Source: a bacterium
Lineage (GTDB): Bacteria; Bacillota; Bacilli; Lactobacillales; Streptococcaceae
Assembly (NCBI GenBank): GCA_905221085.1
Contig: CAJNBT010000001.1
Location: 496,001-560,000, forward strand
DNA: 64,000 bases
Direction of reading: 5' to 3'
The notes under the pieces are model-generated. The model searched no databases, was not told the DNA's origin, and saw nothing but the letters and a program-made list of their open reading frames with translations. A program made the position numbers and the translations under genes. Of this stretch, positions 52,291-60,830 are shown piece after piece (the stretch's first letter is position 1; every line of letters starts with the position of its first letter).

Positions 52291-54173
52291 TAGATTTTCA
52301 CTTCGATCACAGCATCCCCCTTAGCAACTGAACCTGTTGCGACTGGAGCTACTGAAGCGTAGTCAGCTGTATTTGTAACGATAACCATTGTTGTATCATC
52401 AAGACCAGCTGCAGCGATTTTGTTTGAGTCAAATGTTCCAAGAACATCTCCTGCTTTCACCTTGTCACCTTGGGCAACTTTTGCTTCAAAACCGTCACCG
52501 TTCATTGTTACAGTGTCGATACCAACGTGGATCAAAACTTCAGCACCATCGGTTGTTTTCAAACCGAAGGCATGTCCTGTTGGAAAGGCGATTGAAACTT
52601 CAGCATCAGCTGGTGCATAAACCACACCTTGGCTAGGTTTTACAGCGATACCTTGTCCCATAGCTCCACTTGAGAAGACTGGATCATTGACATCAGCAAG
52701 AGCGACAACATCACCAACGATAGGAGTTATAAGTGTTTCATTTTGAAAAGCAACAACATTTCCAGTAACTGCTTCTTCAACGAAGCGTTCTGTAGTAGTT
52801 TCTTCAGCAACCTCTACTTCATCTTCATAACCAAACATGTAAGTAAGAGCAAAACCAAGGGCAAATGATACAGCTACCATCAGAAGGTATAGTGGAAGTT
52901 GTCCATTACCGGCATAAAGCATTGTTCCAGGGATGATGGTGATACCACTACCAGTACCAGCAAGTCCAAGGATTGAAGCCAATCCACCACCGATTGCACC
53001 AGCAATCAATGAAAGGAAGAATGGTTTACGGAAGCGCAAGTTCACCCCGAAGATAGCAGGCTCTGTAATACCTAGGAAGGCAGAAAGAGCAGCTGGGAAA
53101 GCAAGAGTTTTCAGTTTTGGATTTTTAGTTTTAACACCAACCGCAACAGTCGCAGCACCTTGAGCTGTCATAGCAGCTGTAATGATAGCGTTAAATGGGT
53201 TAGCATGGTCAGCAGCAAGCAATTGAACTTCAAGCAAGTTGAAGATGTGGTGTACACCTGACACGACGATCAATTGGTGAACCCCACCAATCAAGAAACC
53301 ACCAAGACCAAATGGCAAGCTAAGGAGTGCTTTTGTTCCAAGAAGGATGTAGTTTTCAACAACGTGGAAGACTGGTCCGATGACAAAGAGTCCAAGGATA
53401 GACATAACCAAAAGTGTCACGAATGGTGTTACCAAGAGGTCAATCACATCTGGAACAACCTTGCGGACAGCTTTTTCAAATTTAGCTCCGACAACCCCGA
53501 TGATGAAGGCTGGAAGAACTGAACCTTGCAAACCAACAACAGGGATGAAACCAAAGAAGTTCATAGCTGTTACTTCACCACCTGAAGCGACTGCCCAAGC
53601 GTTTGGAAGTGAGCCAGAAACAAGCATCATACCAAGAACGATACCAACGGCAGGATTTCCACCGAATACGCGGAAGGTTGACCACACAACCAAACCTGGC
53701 AAGATGATGAAGGCTGTATCTGTCAAGATTTGTGTGTAAGTTGCAAAGTCACCTGGAAGTGGCATTTCAAGAGCGTTGAAAAGACCACGCACCCCCATGA
53801 AGAGACCTGTCGCTACGATAACTGGGATGATTGGAACGAAAACGTCACCGAAAGTACGGATAGCACGTTGGAACCAGTTTCCTTGTTTCGCAGCTTCTGC
53901 TTTCATGTCATCTTTAGATGATGTTGGCAAACCAAGTGCAACAACCTCATCGTACATTTTGTTAACTGTACCTGTACCAAAGATGATTTGGTATTGACCT
54001 GAGTTAAAGAAAGCACCTTGAACTTTTTCCAAGTTCTCAATCACTTCTTTATTAATTTTCCCTTCATCTTTGACCATGACACGAAGACGAGTCGCACAGT
54101 GAGCTACACTGTTGACATTTTCACGTCCGCCCAAGGCATCGATGACTTTTTTTGCAATTTCCTGATTATTCAT
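52290..54173 (-). CDS. scrA: Sucrose-specific PTS transporter, EIIBCA
   Basis: 627 aa membrane permease that imports sucrose and phosphorylates it at C6 of glucose. IIB domain first (phosphorylated Cys in NSVAHCATRLRVMV), then IIC membrane domain (about 105-460, with GGVHQLIVVSGVHHIFNLLE), and C-terminal IIA (GIDTVTMNGDGFEAKV; active His in EVLIHVGIDT). Start MNNQEIAKKV with AAGGAG 10 nt ahead; the TTG two codons earlier is an alternative. It is divergent from scrB. Confidence 0.96.
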   Translation of the reverse strand: MNNQEIAKKVIDALGGRENVNSVAHCATRLRVMVKDEGKINKEVIENLEKVQGAFFNSGQYQIIFGTGTVNKMYDEVVALGLPTSSKDDMKAEAAKQGNWFQRAIRTFGDVFVPIIPVIVATGLFMGVRGLFNALEMPLPGDFATYTQILTDTAFIILPGLVVWSTFRVFGGNPAVGIVLGMMLVSGSLPNAWAVASGGEVTAMNFFGFIPVVGLQGSVLPAFIIGVVGAKFEKAVRKVVPDVIDLLVTPFVTLLVMSILGLFVIGPVFHVVENYILLGTKALLSLPFGLGGFLIGGVHQLIVVSGVHHIFNLLEVQLLAADHANPFNAIITAAMTAQGAATVAVGVKTKNPKLKTLAFPAALSAFLGITEPAIFGVNLRFRKPFFLSLIAGAIGGGLASILGLAGTGSGITIIPGTMLYAGNGQLPLYLLMVAVSFALGFALTYMFGYEDEVEVAEETTTERFVEEAVTGNVVAFQNETLITPIVGDVVALADVNDPVFSSGAMGQGIAVKPSQGVVYAPADAEVSIAFPTGHAFGLKTTDGAEVLIHVGIDTVTMNGDGFEAKVAQGDKVKAGDVLGTFDSNKIAAAGLDDTTMVIVTNTADYASVAPVATGSVAKGDAVIEVKI

Positions 54174-54210
54174 TTGCAAAAATCTCCTTATATAAAATTT
54201 TGTTCTTGTT

Positions 54211-54269
54211 TGAAAGCGATTTTATTCGCCCTACGAATATTATTCTATCACGTTTAAAAAATATGTCAA
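54211..54269 (-). promoter_or_regulatory. scrA promoter with operator and cre-like site
   Basis: Minus strand -35 TTGACA (54264-54269), 16-nt spacer holding TTAAACGTGA, -10 TAGAAT (54242-54247). Downstream TGAAAGCGATTTTA (54211-54224) differs from the CcpA cre consensus at one position. ScrR and catabolite repression are both likely. Confidence 0.7.
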
Positions 54270-54432
54270 GCGTTTTGTAGAAAAAATTTTGCCATTTGTC
54301 CAATTTTGATTGTTTTTGCTATTTTTTCATTAACAAAGCAGGAAATATCCTTTGAATTCAGGGTTTTTACTTTAAGGTTTTCAAAAACTTTCATATTTTC
54401 ATCGATTTTCATAAAATTTCGTTTCTAAATTC

Positions 54433-54448
54433 TGTCAATCGTTTGACA
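54433..54448. promoter_or_regulatory. Inverted repeat TGTCAA-TCGT-TTGACA in the scr divergon
   Basis: Perfect 6-bp arms around TCGT, 28 bp upstream of the scrB -35. Could be a second regulator site, or a -35 without a visible -10 partner. The rest of the 54174-54535 gap is AT-rich without genes. Confidence 0.45.
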
Positions 54449-54475
54449 TTTTTTCTTAAATTTAGTGTGAAAGAC

Positions 54476-54504
54476 TTGCTTTTTTATAAGGAAACGTTTA
54501 CTAT
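54476..54504 (+). promoter_or_regulatory. scrB promoter with ScrR-like operator in the spacer
   Basis: -35 TTGCTT (54476-54481), 17-nt spacer, -10 TACTAT (54499-54504). GGAAACGTTTAC, centred on AAACGTTT (54492-54499), is the LacI-family half-site pair expected for ScrR and would block RNA polymerase. Confidence 0.7.
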
Positions 54505-54535
54505 TAAGATAGTAGAATTTATGGAGGAAATAGAA

Positions 54536-55990
54536 ATGGAATGGACTACTGAACGTCGTTATAGACGCTATGAAGATTGGACACAAGAAGAAATTCAACA
54601 TATAAAGGAAAATATGGCTCAATCTCCATGGCATACTCATTACCATGTTGAGCCAAAAACAGGACTTCTCAACGATCCAAATGGCTTTTCCTACTTTGAT
54701 GGGAAGTGGGTTGTTTTTTATCAGAATTTTCCTTTTGGTGCAGCCCACGGTTTGAAATCTTGGGTTCAGCTTGAAAGTGATGATTTGGTTCACTTCACGG
54801 AAACTGGAGTCAAAGTTTTGCCTGATACTCCATTAGATAGCCACGGTGCCTACTCTGGTTCTGCCATGCAGTTTGACGATAACTTGTTCCTATTTTATAC
54901 AGGAAATGTTCGCGATGAAAATTGGATCCGTCACCCATATCAGATTGGGGCCTTGATGGACAAGGATGGCAAGATTACAAAGATTGACAAGATCTTGATT
55001 GACCAGCCAGTTGACTCTACTGACCACTTTCGCGACCCGCAAATTTTTAACTTTAAGGGTCAATACTATGCTATCGTCGGCGGACAAGACTTGGAGAAAA
55101 AAGGTTTCGTTCGTCTCTACAAGGCTATTGACAACGACTACACAAACTGGCAAGTAGTTGGCGACCTTGACTTTGCTAACGACCGCACTGCCTACATGAT
55201 GGAATGTCCAAACCTGGTCTTTGTAGGCGATCAACCTGTCCTCCTCTACTGCCCACAAGGATTGGAGAAGAAAGTTCTAGACTACGATAATATCTATCCA
55301 AATATGTATAAGATTGGTGCTTCCTTTGACCCTGAAAATGCCAAAATGGTAGATGTGTCTCAACTTCAAAACATGGATTATGGTTTCGAAGCCTATGCAA
55401 CTCAAGCCTTCAACGCTCCTGATGGACGTGCTCTAGCTGTTAGCTGGCTTGGCTTGCCTGATGTTTCATATCCATCCGACCGTTTTGACCACCAAGGAAC
55501 CTTCTCTTTGGTCAAGGAACTCACTATCAAAGACGACAAACTCTACCAATATCCAGTCGCAGCTGTCAAGGACCTTCGTGCCTCTGAAGAAGTCTTCTCA
55601 AATCGTGCTCAAACCAATAACAGCTACGAACTCGAGCTCAACTTGGAAGCCAATAGCCAGAGCGAGATTGTCTTACTTGCTGATAAAGAAGGCAAGGGAC
55701 TTTCCATCAACTTTGACCTTGTAAATGGTCAAGTGACAGTAGATCGTAGCCAGGCTGGTGAACAGTATGCCCAAGAATTTGGGACAACTCGTTCTTGCCC
55801 TATCGAGAATCAGGCTACTACTGCTACGATTTTCATCGATAACTCTGTCTTTGAAATTTTCATCAATAAAGGAGAAAAAGTATTTTCCGGTCGTGTCTTC
55901 CCACATGCGGACCAAAATGGTATCCTGATTAAATCTGGAAATCCAACTGGAACTTACTATGAATTAGATTATGGTCGCAAAACTAACTGA
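54536..55990 (+). CDS. scrB: Sucrose-6-phosphate hydrolase (GH32)
   Basis: 484 aa. Splits sucrose-6-P to glucose-6-P and fructose. GH32 motifs: HYHVEPKTGLLNDPNGFSYF (nucleophile Asp in NDPNG), HFRDPQIF (RDP), and the acid/base Glu in YMMECPNLVF. A C-terminal beta-sandwich domain follows. The start is MEWTTERRYRRY, served by GGAGG 8 nt ahead. An in-frame open stretch upstream covers the promoter and is not coding. Confidence 0.95.
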   Translation: MEWTTERRYRRYEDWTQEEIQHIKENMAQSPWHTHYHVEPKTGLLNDPNGFSYFDGKWVVFYQNFPFGAAHGLKSWVQLESDDLVHFTETGVKVLPDTPLDSHGAYSGSAMQFDDNLFLFYTGNVRDENWIRHPYQIGALMDKDGKITKIDKILIDQPVDSTDHFRDPQIFNFKGQYYAIVGGQDLEKKGFVRLYKAIDNDYTNWQVVGDLDFANDRTAYMMECPNLVFVGDQPVLLYCPQGLEKKVLDYDNIYPNMYKIGASFDPENAKMVDVSQLQNMDYGFEAYATQAFNAPDGRALAVSWLGLPDVSYPSDRFDHQGTFSLVKELTIKDDKLYQYPVAAVKDLRASEEVFSNRAQTNNSYELELNLEANSQSEIVLLADKEGKGLSINFDLVNGQVTVDRSQAGEQYAQEFGTTRSCPIENQATTATIFIDNSVFEIFINKGEKVFSGRVFPHADQNGILIKSGNPTGTYYELDYGRKTN

Positions 55991-56936
55991 TGTCGCCAAA
56001 CTTGCAGGCGTCAGCCCTACTACCGTTTCTCGGGTTATCAATAAAAAAGGTTATCTCTCTGAGAAAACCATTCAAAAGGTAAATGAAGCCATGCGGGAAT
56101 TGGGCTATAAACCCAACAACCTAGCTCGTAGCTTGCAAGGAAAATCAGCCAAATTAATCGGTTTGATTTTCCCTAATATTTCCAATGTTTTCTATGCAGA
56201 ATTGATTGATAAGCTGGAGCACCAACTCTTCAAAAATGGTTACAAGACCATCATCTGCAACAGTGAGCACGATTCTGAGAAGGAACGCGAATACATCGAA
56301 ATGTTGGAAGCCAATCAGGTGGACGGCATCATTTCTGGCAGTCACAACTTGGGAATCGAAGACTACAATCGGGTGACGGCGCCAATTATTTCCTTTGACC
56401 GAAACCTGTCTCCAGATATTCCTGTCGTTTCCTCTGACAACTATGCTGGTGGGGTTCTTGCTGCCCAGACCTTGGTCAAGACAGGTGCCCAGTCTATCAT
56501 CATGATTACTGGGAATGACAATTCTAACTCGCCAACTGGACTACGCCACGCTGGTTTTGCATCTGTACTCCCCCAAGCTCCTATTATCAATGTTTCCAGT
56601 GACTTTTCTCCCGTCAGAAAAGAAATGGAAATCAAGAATATCTTGACTCGACAAAAACCAGATGCCATCTTTGCTTCGGATGACTTAACAGCTCTTCTGG
56701 TCATTAAAATTGCTCAAGAATTGGGCATTTCTGTCCCAGAAGAGCTCAAGGTCATCGGCTATGATGGTACCTACTTTATCGAAAATTACTACCCTCAACT
56801 GGCTACTATCAAGCAACCCTTGGAAGAGATTGCCTGCCTCACTGTTGACCTTCTCTTGCAAAAGATTGAAGGCAAGGAAGTCGCGACAACAGGCTATTTC
56901 TTACCAGTTACATTATTGCCAGGAAAAAGTATTTAA
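55971..56936 (+). CDS. scrR: Sucrose operon repressor ScrR (LacI family)
   Basis: 321 aa. N-terminal LacI HTH (KLTDVAKLAGVSPTTVSRVINKKGYLSEKT) and hinge (YKPNNLARSLQGKSAKLIG), then a periplasmic-binding-like effector domain. Its ATG lies inside the end of scrB (20-nt overlap, different frame), so it is made from the scrB mRNA and autoregulated. Likely operators are in the scr divergon. Confidence 0.93.
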   Translation: MVAKLTDVAKLAGVSPTTVSRVINKKGYLSEKTIQKVNEAMRELGYKPNNLARSLQGKSAKLIGLIFPNISNVFYAELIDKLEHQLFKNGYKTIICNSEHDSEKEREYIEMLEANQVDGIISGSHNLGIEDYNRVTAPIISFDRNLSPDIPVVSSDNYAGGVLAAQTLVKTGAQSIIMITGNDNSNSPTGLRHAGFASVLPQAPIINVSSDFSPVRKEMEIKNILTRQKPDAIFASDDLTALLVIKIAQELGISVPEELKVIGYDGTYFIENYYPQLATIKQPLEEIACLTVDLLLQKIEGKEVATTGYFLPVTLLPGKSI

Positions 56937-56943
56937 GTACAAG

Positions 56944-56974
56944 AAAACTCAGACGAATCGGTCTGAGTTTTTTT
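56944..56974. terminator. Bidirectional terminator between scrR and mvaA
   Basis: ACTCAGAC-GAATCG-GTCTGAGT stem (56947-56954 and 56961-56968), A-rich before and T7 after, between converging genes. Confidence 0.92.
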
Positions 56975-58247
56975 ATGATCTTAAGTTTTCTAAATAACGC
57001 TGGGCTGTCTCTAGGTTAAAGGTTTTATCTGCGATAAGGCGCTCGACTAGGGGAGCTACCTCATTTTCACTGGCACCTGCTAGGAGTGCCAAGGATTTAG
57101 CCTGCAATTTCATGTGGCCTTGCTGTATCCCTGTGCTGACCAAGGCTTTGAGAGCTGCAAAGTTTTGGGCAAGCCCGATAGACACGATAATCTGGGCTAA
57201 TTCTTTGGCAGAAGGATTTCCCAGTAGTTCGTGACTGAGGGCTACACGAGGGTTGAGACCGATAGAGCCACCCTTGGTCGCCACAGGCATAGGAAGAGTC
57301 ATCTTACCAACCAATTCTTCTGTCTCCAAGTCCAGACGCCAAGAGCTGAGGCCTTGATAACGTCCATCTCGACTTGCAAAGGCATGGGCCCCAGCTTCGA
57401 TGGCACGCCAGTCATTACCAGTGGCAATCAAAATGGCATCAATACCGTTAAAAATTCCTTTATTGTGGGTAGCTGCTCGATAAGAATCAGCCTGCGCAAA
57501 CTGACTAGCCAAGGCTATCTTCTCTGCAATTTCTCGTCCTTGATCCTTTTGGCGACTCAAGTAGCGAAAGGCGATGCGGCAACTTGCTGTCACCAGAGAA
57601 TCGGTCGCGTAATTAGACAGGATTCCCATGAGACTCTGTCCCTGGCTGAGTTCTTCTAAGACTGGTTTCAAGGCTTCCAGCATGGTGTTGAGCATATTGG
57701 CACCCATGGCTTCCTGGGTATCGACATGGAGATAAACAACGAGAAAGTCTGTTTTGCCTTTGATCTGCTCTACATGTAGATCACGCGCCCCACCCCCGCG
57801 TTTAACAATCGAAGGATAGGCTTGATTAGCAAGTTCCAAGAGTTCTGCTTTCTTGCTGGCAATCTTCTCTTGCGCTAGCTCTGGATCATCAACTTGATAA
57901 AGAGCTACCTGCCCAATCATCTGGCGCTCATGCACTTGAGCAATAAAGCCACCTGCTCGCTTAATGATTTTGCTGGCATAGCTGGCTGCAGCAACCACTG
58001 AGGGTTCTTCTGTCACATAGGGAACTGTATAGTCCTGCCCATTCACCAAAAGTTCTGGAATAATAGAATAAGGCAGAGAAAAAGTTCCTACCACATTCTC
58101 ACTCAGCTGGTCTGCAACAGCCAAGCTGACTTGTTCATCCTGCTCCAGACTCCTTTGCTTTTCAGGGCTAAGGAGCGCCTGAGCTTTTAACAACTCAAGG
58201 CGCTCATGGTATGTTTTTTTAGAAAATCCATTCCAACTTATCTTCAT
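56973..58247 (-). CDS. mvaA: Hydroxymethylglutaryl-CoA reductase (degradative/class II type)
   Basis: 424 aa. Class II HMG-CoA reductase giving mevalonate for isoprenoids (undecaprenyl-P). Visible are NVVGTFSLPYSIIPELLVNGQDYTVPYVTEEPSVVAAASYASKI (catalytic Glu in the ENVVG/TEEPSVVA region), MGANMLNTM, ATGNDWRAIEAGAHA and a C-terminal helix with a catalytic His (IQQGHMKLQ). It begins with a one-base overlap on mvaS (TAATG). Confidence 0.95.
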   Translation of the reverse strand: MKISWNGFSKKTYHERLELLKAQALLSPEKQRSLEQDEQVSLAVADQLSENVVGTFSLPYSIIPELLVNGQDYTVPYVTEEPSVVAAASYASKIIKRAGGFIAQVHERQMIGQVALYQVDDPELAQEKIASKKAELLELANQAYPSIVKRGGGARDLHVEQIKGKTDFLVVYLHVDTQEAMGANMLNTMLEALKPVLEELSQGQSLMGILSNYATDSLVTASCRIAFRYLSRQKDQGREIAEKIALASQFAQADSYRAATHNKGIFNGIDAILIATGNDWRAIEAGAHAFASRDGRYQGLSSWRLDLETEELVGKMTLPMPVATKGGSIGLNPRVALSHELLGNPSAKELAQIIVSIGLAQNFAALKALVSTGIQQGHMKLQAKSLALLAGASENEVAPLVERLIADKTFNLETAQRYLENLRS

Positions 58248-59419
58248 TATTTTTCAACCTTGCTATAACGGCGTTGGTGGTCGACAATCTCCACCAAGGC
58301 ATAGTCTTGATTTTCATATCCAGTAAACTGGGCTGAGTTTGTTTCATCCAATACCACTTCCTCAAAGAAGACCTTTTCATAGTCGGCGACGGATAGGGCA
58401 GTTCGTTGGTCGAGCTTGTTCAAGCGGTCTTTATCCAGATAAGCTTCATAACCTTCAACCAATTCACAACTGAAGAACTCCGTCACAGCACCACTTCCGT
58501 AACTATAAAGGGCGATTTTATCCCCAGCCTTCAAGCTATCTGTATTTTCCAAGAGAGATAAAAGTCCTAGGAATAGGGAACCTGTATAGATATTCCCCAC
58601 CTTTTGACTATAGAGAATAGACTGGTCAAAATGATTTTGCAAGAGATCTTTTTTCTCTTGAGTCAGACTCTCAGCTATGATTTTTTTTAAGCCTTTTAGC
58701 GCCAATTTAGGGTAAGGCAAGTGGAAACAAATAGCCGCAAAGTCATTCGTAGTCCAATTATAGCGTTTCTTGTACTCGATCCAAGTTGTCATTAGACTCT
58801 CAAGATATTGCTGAGTCGAATATAAACCATTCACAAAAGGAGTGCTTGAATAGTTTGGACGCCAGAAATCCATGATGTCACGGGTTTGAGCTACATTGTC
58901 ATTATTAAAGGCCATAATGCGTGGATTCTGAGTAATCAACATAGCTACACTTCCAGCACCCTGAGTGGGTTCTCCTGGAGTCCCCACACCGTACTTGGCA
59001 ATATCACTAGCAATGACCAAGACCTTAGACTTTGGAGAATTCTCCACATGCAATTTGGCATAATGAAGGGCAGCAGTAGCACCGTAGCAAGCTTCCTTCA
59101 CTTCAAAGCTACGAGCGAAAGGTTGAATACCTAATAAGCCATGAACAAAGACCGCCGCAGCCTTACTCTGGTCAATTCCTGACTCTGTCGCAACGATGAC
59201 CATGTCAATTTCTTCTTTTTCTTTATCAGTCAAAATAGAATTACTTGCGCTGGCCGCCAAGGTTACAATATCCTCAGTCATAGGCGCAATACTAATTTCG
59301 TTTAACAGGAGACCCTTGCTATATTTATTTGGGTCAGTCCCTCTTGCTTCTGCTAAATCTTGTAATTTCAAGACATATTGACTGGTCGCAAAACCAATCT
59401 TATCAATACCGATTGTCAT
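58247..59419 (-). CDS. mvaS: Hydroxymethylglutaryl-CoA synthase
   Basis: 390 aa. Condenses acetyl-CoA with acetoacetyl-CoA. Start MTIGIDKIGFATSQYVLKL is typical; an eight-residue extension is rejected. Catalytic features: Glu in VATESGIDQSK, nucleophile Cys in EVKEACYGATAALHYA, His in ICFHLPYPKLALKGL, and the GNIYTGSLFLGLLSLLE loop. First gene of the mvaS-mvaA pair. Confidence 0.95.
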   Translation of the reverse strand: MTIGIDKIGFATSQYVLKLQDLAEARGTDPNKYSKGLLLNEISIAPMTEDIVTLAASASNSILTDKEKEEIDMVIVATESGIDQSKAAAVFVHGLLGIQPFARSFEVKEACYGATAALHYAKLHVENSPKSKVLVIASDIAKYGVGTPGEPTQGAGSVAMLITQNPRIMAFNNDNVAQTRDIMDFWRPNYSSTPFVNGLYSTQQYLESLMTTWIEYKKRYNWTTNDFAAICFHLPYPKLALKGLKKIIAESLTQEKKDLLQNHFDQSILYSQKVGNIYTGSLFLGLLSLLENTDSLKAGDKIALYSYGSGAVTEFFSCELVEGYEAYLDKDRLNKLDQRTALSVADYEKVFFEEVVLDETNSAQFTGYENQDYALVEIVDHQRRYSKVEK

Positions 59420-59492
59420 ATTTACCTCTGTTTTATCATTCATTGTAAAAAATCGTTCTATACTATTTTATCACAAATAGCAGTAAAAAAGA

Positions 59493-59523
59493 GAAAAAAG
59501 ACTTGATTCACAAATTCAAGTCT
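59493..59523 (-). terminator. Terminator of the ThrE-like pair
   Basis: Minus strand GACTTGA...TCAAGTC then TTTTTTC, 10 bp past the stop. Confidence 0.85.
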
Positions 59524-59532
59524 CTTATTATT

Positions 59533-59982
59533 CTAACTATTATGCTGTTTTCGCAAGTAGGAATAAAGTCTGAGAATCACTGTTCCACTAGCCATTCCAA
59601 TGGAAATAACCAAAGCCAACATAACAACCAAGGTAGCACTGGCAATGGCGTGACTATAGTCTCCTGTCACAAAAAAGGCAGTTGTCCGATAGGACAGATA
59701 GCCCGGAACCAGGGGTGCCAAAATGGCCAAGATAAAGACCACTGCAGGTGTCTTATAAAGAATACTTAAAATCTGGCTAACACAAGAACCAATAATAGCC
59801 GCAATAAAAGTAGCCACAATAACATTGGTCGGTTCCTTGAGCAAGAGATAAATTAACCAGACAGCCATGCCCAAAATCCCTCCTGGTAAGAGCATGGACC
59901 GCTGAACATTGAGTACGATTAAAAAAGTGATGATAGCAAGAAGACTTGCTACTGCTTGTAATAAAAAGGTTGTTAGTATCAT
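59533..59982 (-). CDS. Threonine/serine exporter, ThrE_2 (DUF3815)-type small subunit
   Basis: 149 aa, four to five membrane helices (LLQAVASLLAIITFLIVLN at the start). It carries PAVVFILAILAPLVPGYLSYRTTAFFVTGDY (the PGYLxYR signature) and is paired with the larger ThrE half encoded just upstream (1-nt gap). The two correspond to the halves of the fused ThrE exporter of Corynebacterium. Substrate in streptococci is untested. Confidence 0.8.
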   Translation of the reverse strand: MILTTFLLQAVASLLAIITFLIVLNVQRSMLLPGGILGMAVWLIYLLLKEPTNVIVATFIAAIIGSCVSQILSILYKTPAVVFILAILAPLVPGYLSYRTTAFFVTGDYSHAIASATLVVMLALVISIGMASGTVILRLYSYLRKQHNS

Positions 59983-59983
59983 A

Positions 59984-60742
59984 TTAGTTCATCAATACCA
60001 AGGCGACAGAAGTTCCTGCCCCTAAAGCAAGGGTAATGAGCAAGGATTCAAACATCTTGCTCATACCAGAGTTTATGTGGTTAGTCATAATATCACGGAC
60101 CGCATTGGTCAAGGCAATCCCTGGTACAAACGGCATGACAGCACCAGCTATAATCAAATCTGCTGTTGAAGGAAAGCCTGTGTAGCGAGCCCAAAACTGG
60201 GCTATCATCCCAAAGACAAAGGCTCCAGCAAAGGCTGTCACAAAGGGAATTCGGATAAACTTCTCCACATAGAGGGAAAAGGCAAAACCAAATAAGGTAG
60301 CCACTCCTGCCCCGATTGCATCGTAGATATTTCCACTAAACATAATTGAGAAGAAAGGGGCACTAAAAGTCGCAGCCAGAGTCACCTGTAACTTGGTATA
60401 AGGAAGAGGTTGGGCTTGCAAGGCCGTCAATTGCTTGAAGGCTGTTTCTAAATCAATTTGCCCCCCAACCAGCTGACGAGAAATCTGGTTGACATCGCAG
60501 ACTTTTTCAATATTATAAGAAGAGGAAGTCACGCGTTTCATTCGCGAAATATTGGTGTTTTCAATGGAGAAAAAGATAGCAGCAGGCATGGCAAGAACAT
60601 TGCAATCCACAATCCCCTGCGAATGCGCAATCCGAATCATGGTATCTTCTACACGATGAATCTCTGATCCACTTTTGAGGAGAATGGTTCCAGCTAACAT
60701 AATCACATCGATGACGGCATTTAATTCTTTTGACTCTTCCAT
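59984..60742 (-). CDS. Threonine/serine exporter, ThrE (DUF1212) large subunit
   Basis: 252 aa. N-terminal soluble part (MLAGTILLKSGSEIHRVEDTMIRIAHSQG: the GSExxRVE hallmark, where Glu and Arg are conserved) and about five C-terminal membrane helices (FSIMFSGNIYDAIG, AVMPFVPGIALTNAVRDIM). Functions with the ThrE_2 protein encoded downstream. SD AAGGAGG is present upstream. Confidence 0.82.
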   Translation of the reverse strand: MEESKELNAVIDVIMLAGTILLKSGSEIHRVEDTMIRIAHSQGIVDCNVLAMPAAIFFSIENTNISRMKRVTSSSYNIEKVCDVNQISRQLVGGQIDLETAFKQLTALQAQPLPYTKLQVTLAATFSAPFFSIMFSGNIYDAIGAGVATLFGFAFSLYVEKFIRIPFVTAFAGAFVFGMIAQFWARYTGFPSTADLIIAGAVMPFVPGIALTNAVRDIMTNHINSGMSKMFESLLITLALGAGTSVALVLMN

Positions 60743-60791
60743 GCTTGCCTCCTTTTATCAACTTCCTCTATTCTATCACAAATTAGGACTC

Positions 60792-60827
60792 AAAAAAAAT
60801 CTTTGCCATGAAATCATGACAAAGATT
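60792..60827 (-). terminator. phpP-stkP terminator
   Basis: Minus strand AATCTTTGTCATGA...CATGGCAAAGATT then T8; long stem, right after the stkP stop. Confidence 0.9.
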
Positions 60828-60830
60828 CGT

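Noticed and set aside
59503..59769. 88-codon plus-strand ORF with a signal-like N-terminus and several Cys (MIHKFKSLIILTIMLFSQVG)
   Set aside because: Tempting as a small secreted peptide, but it lies antisense to the ThrE_2 gene and starts within its terminator; no promoter or SD.
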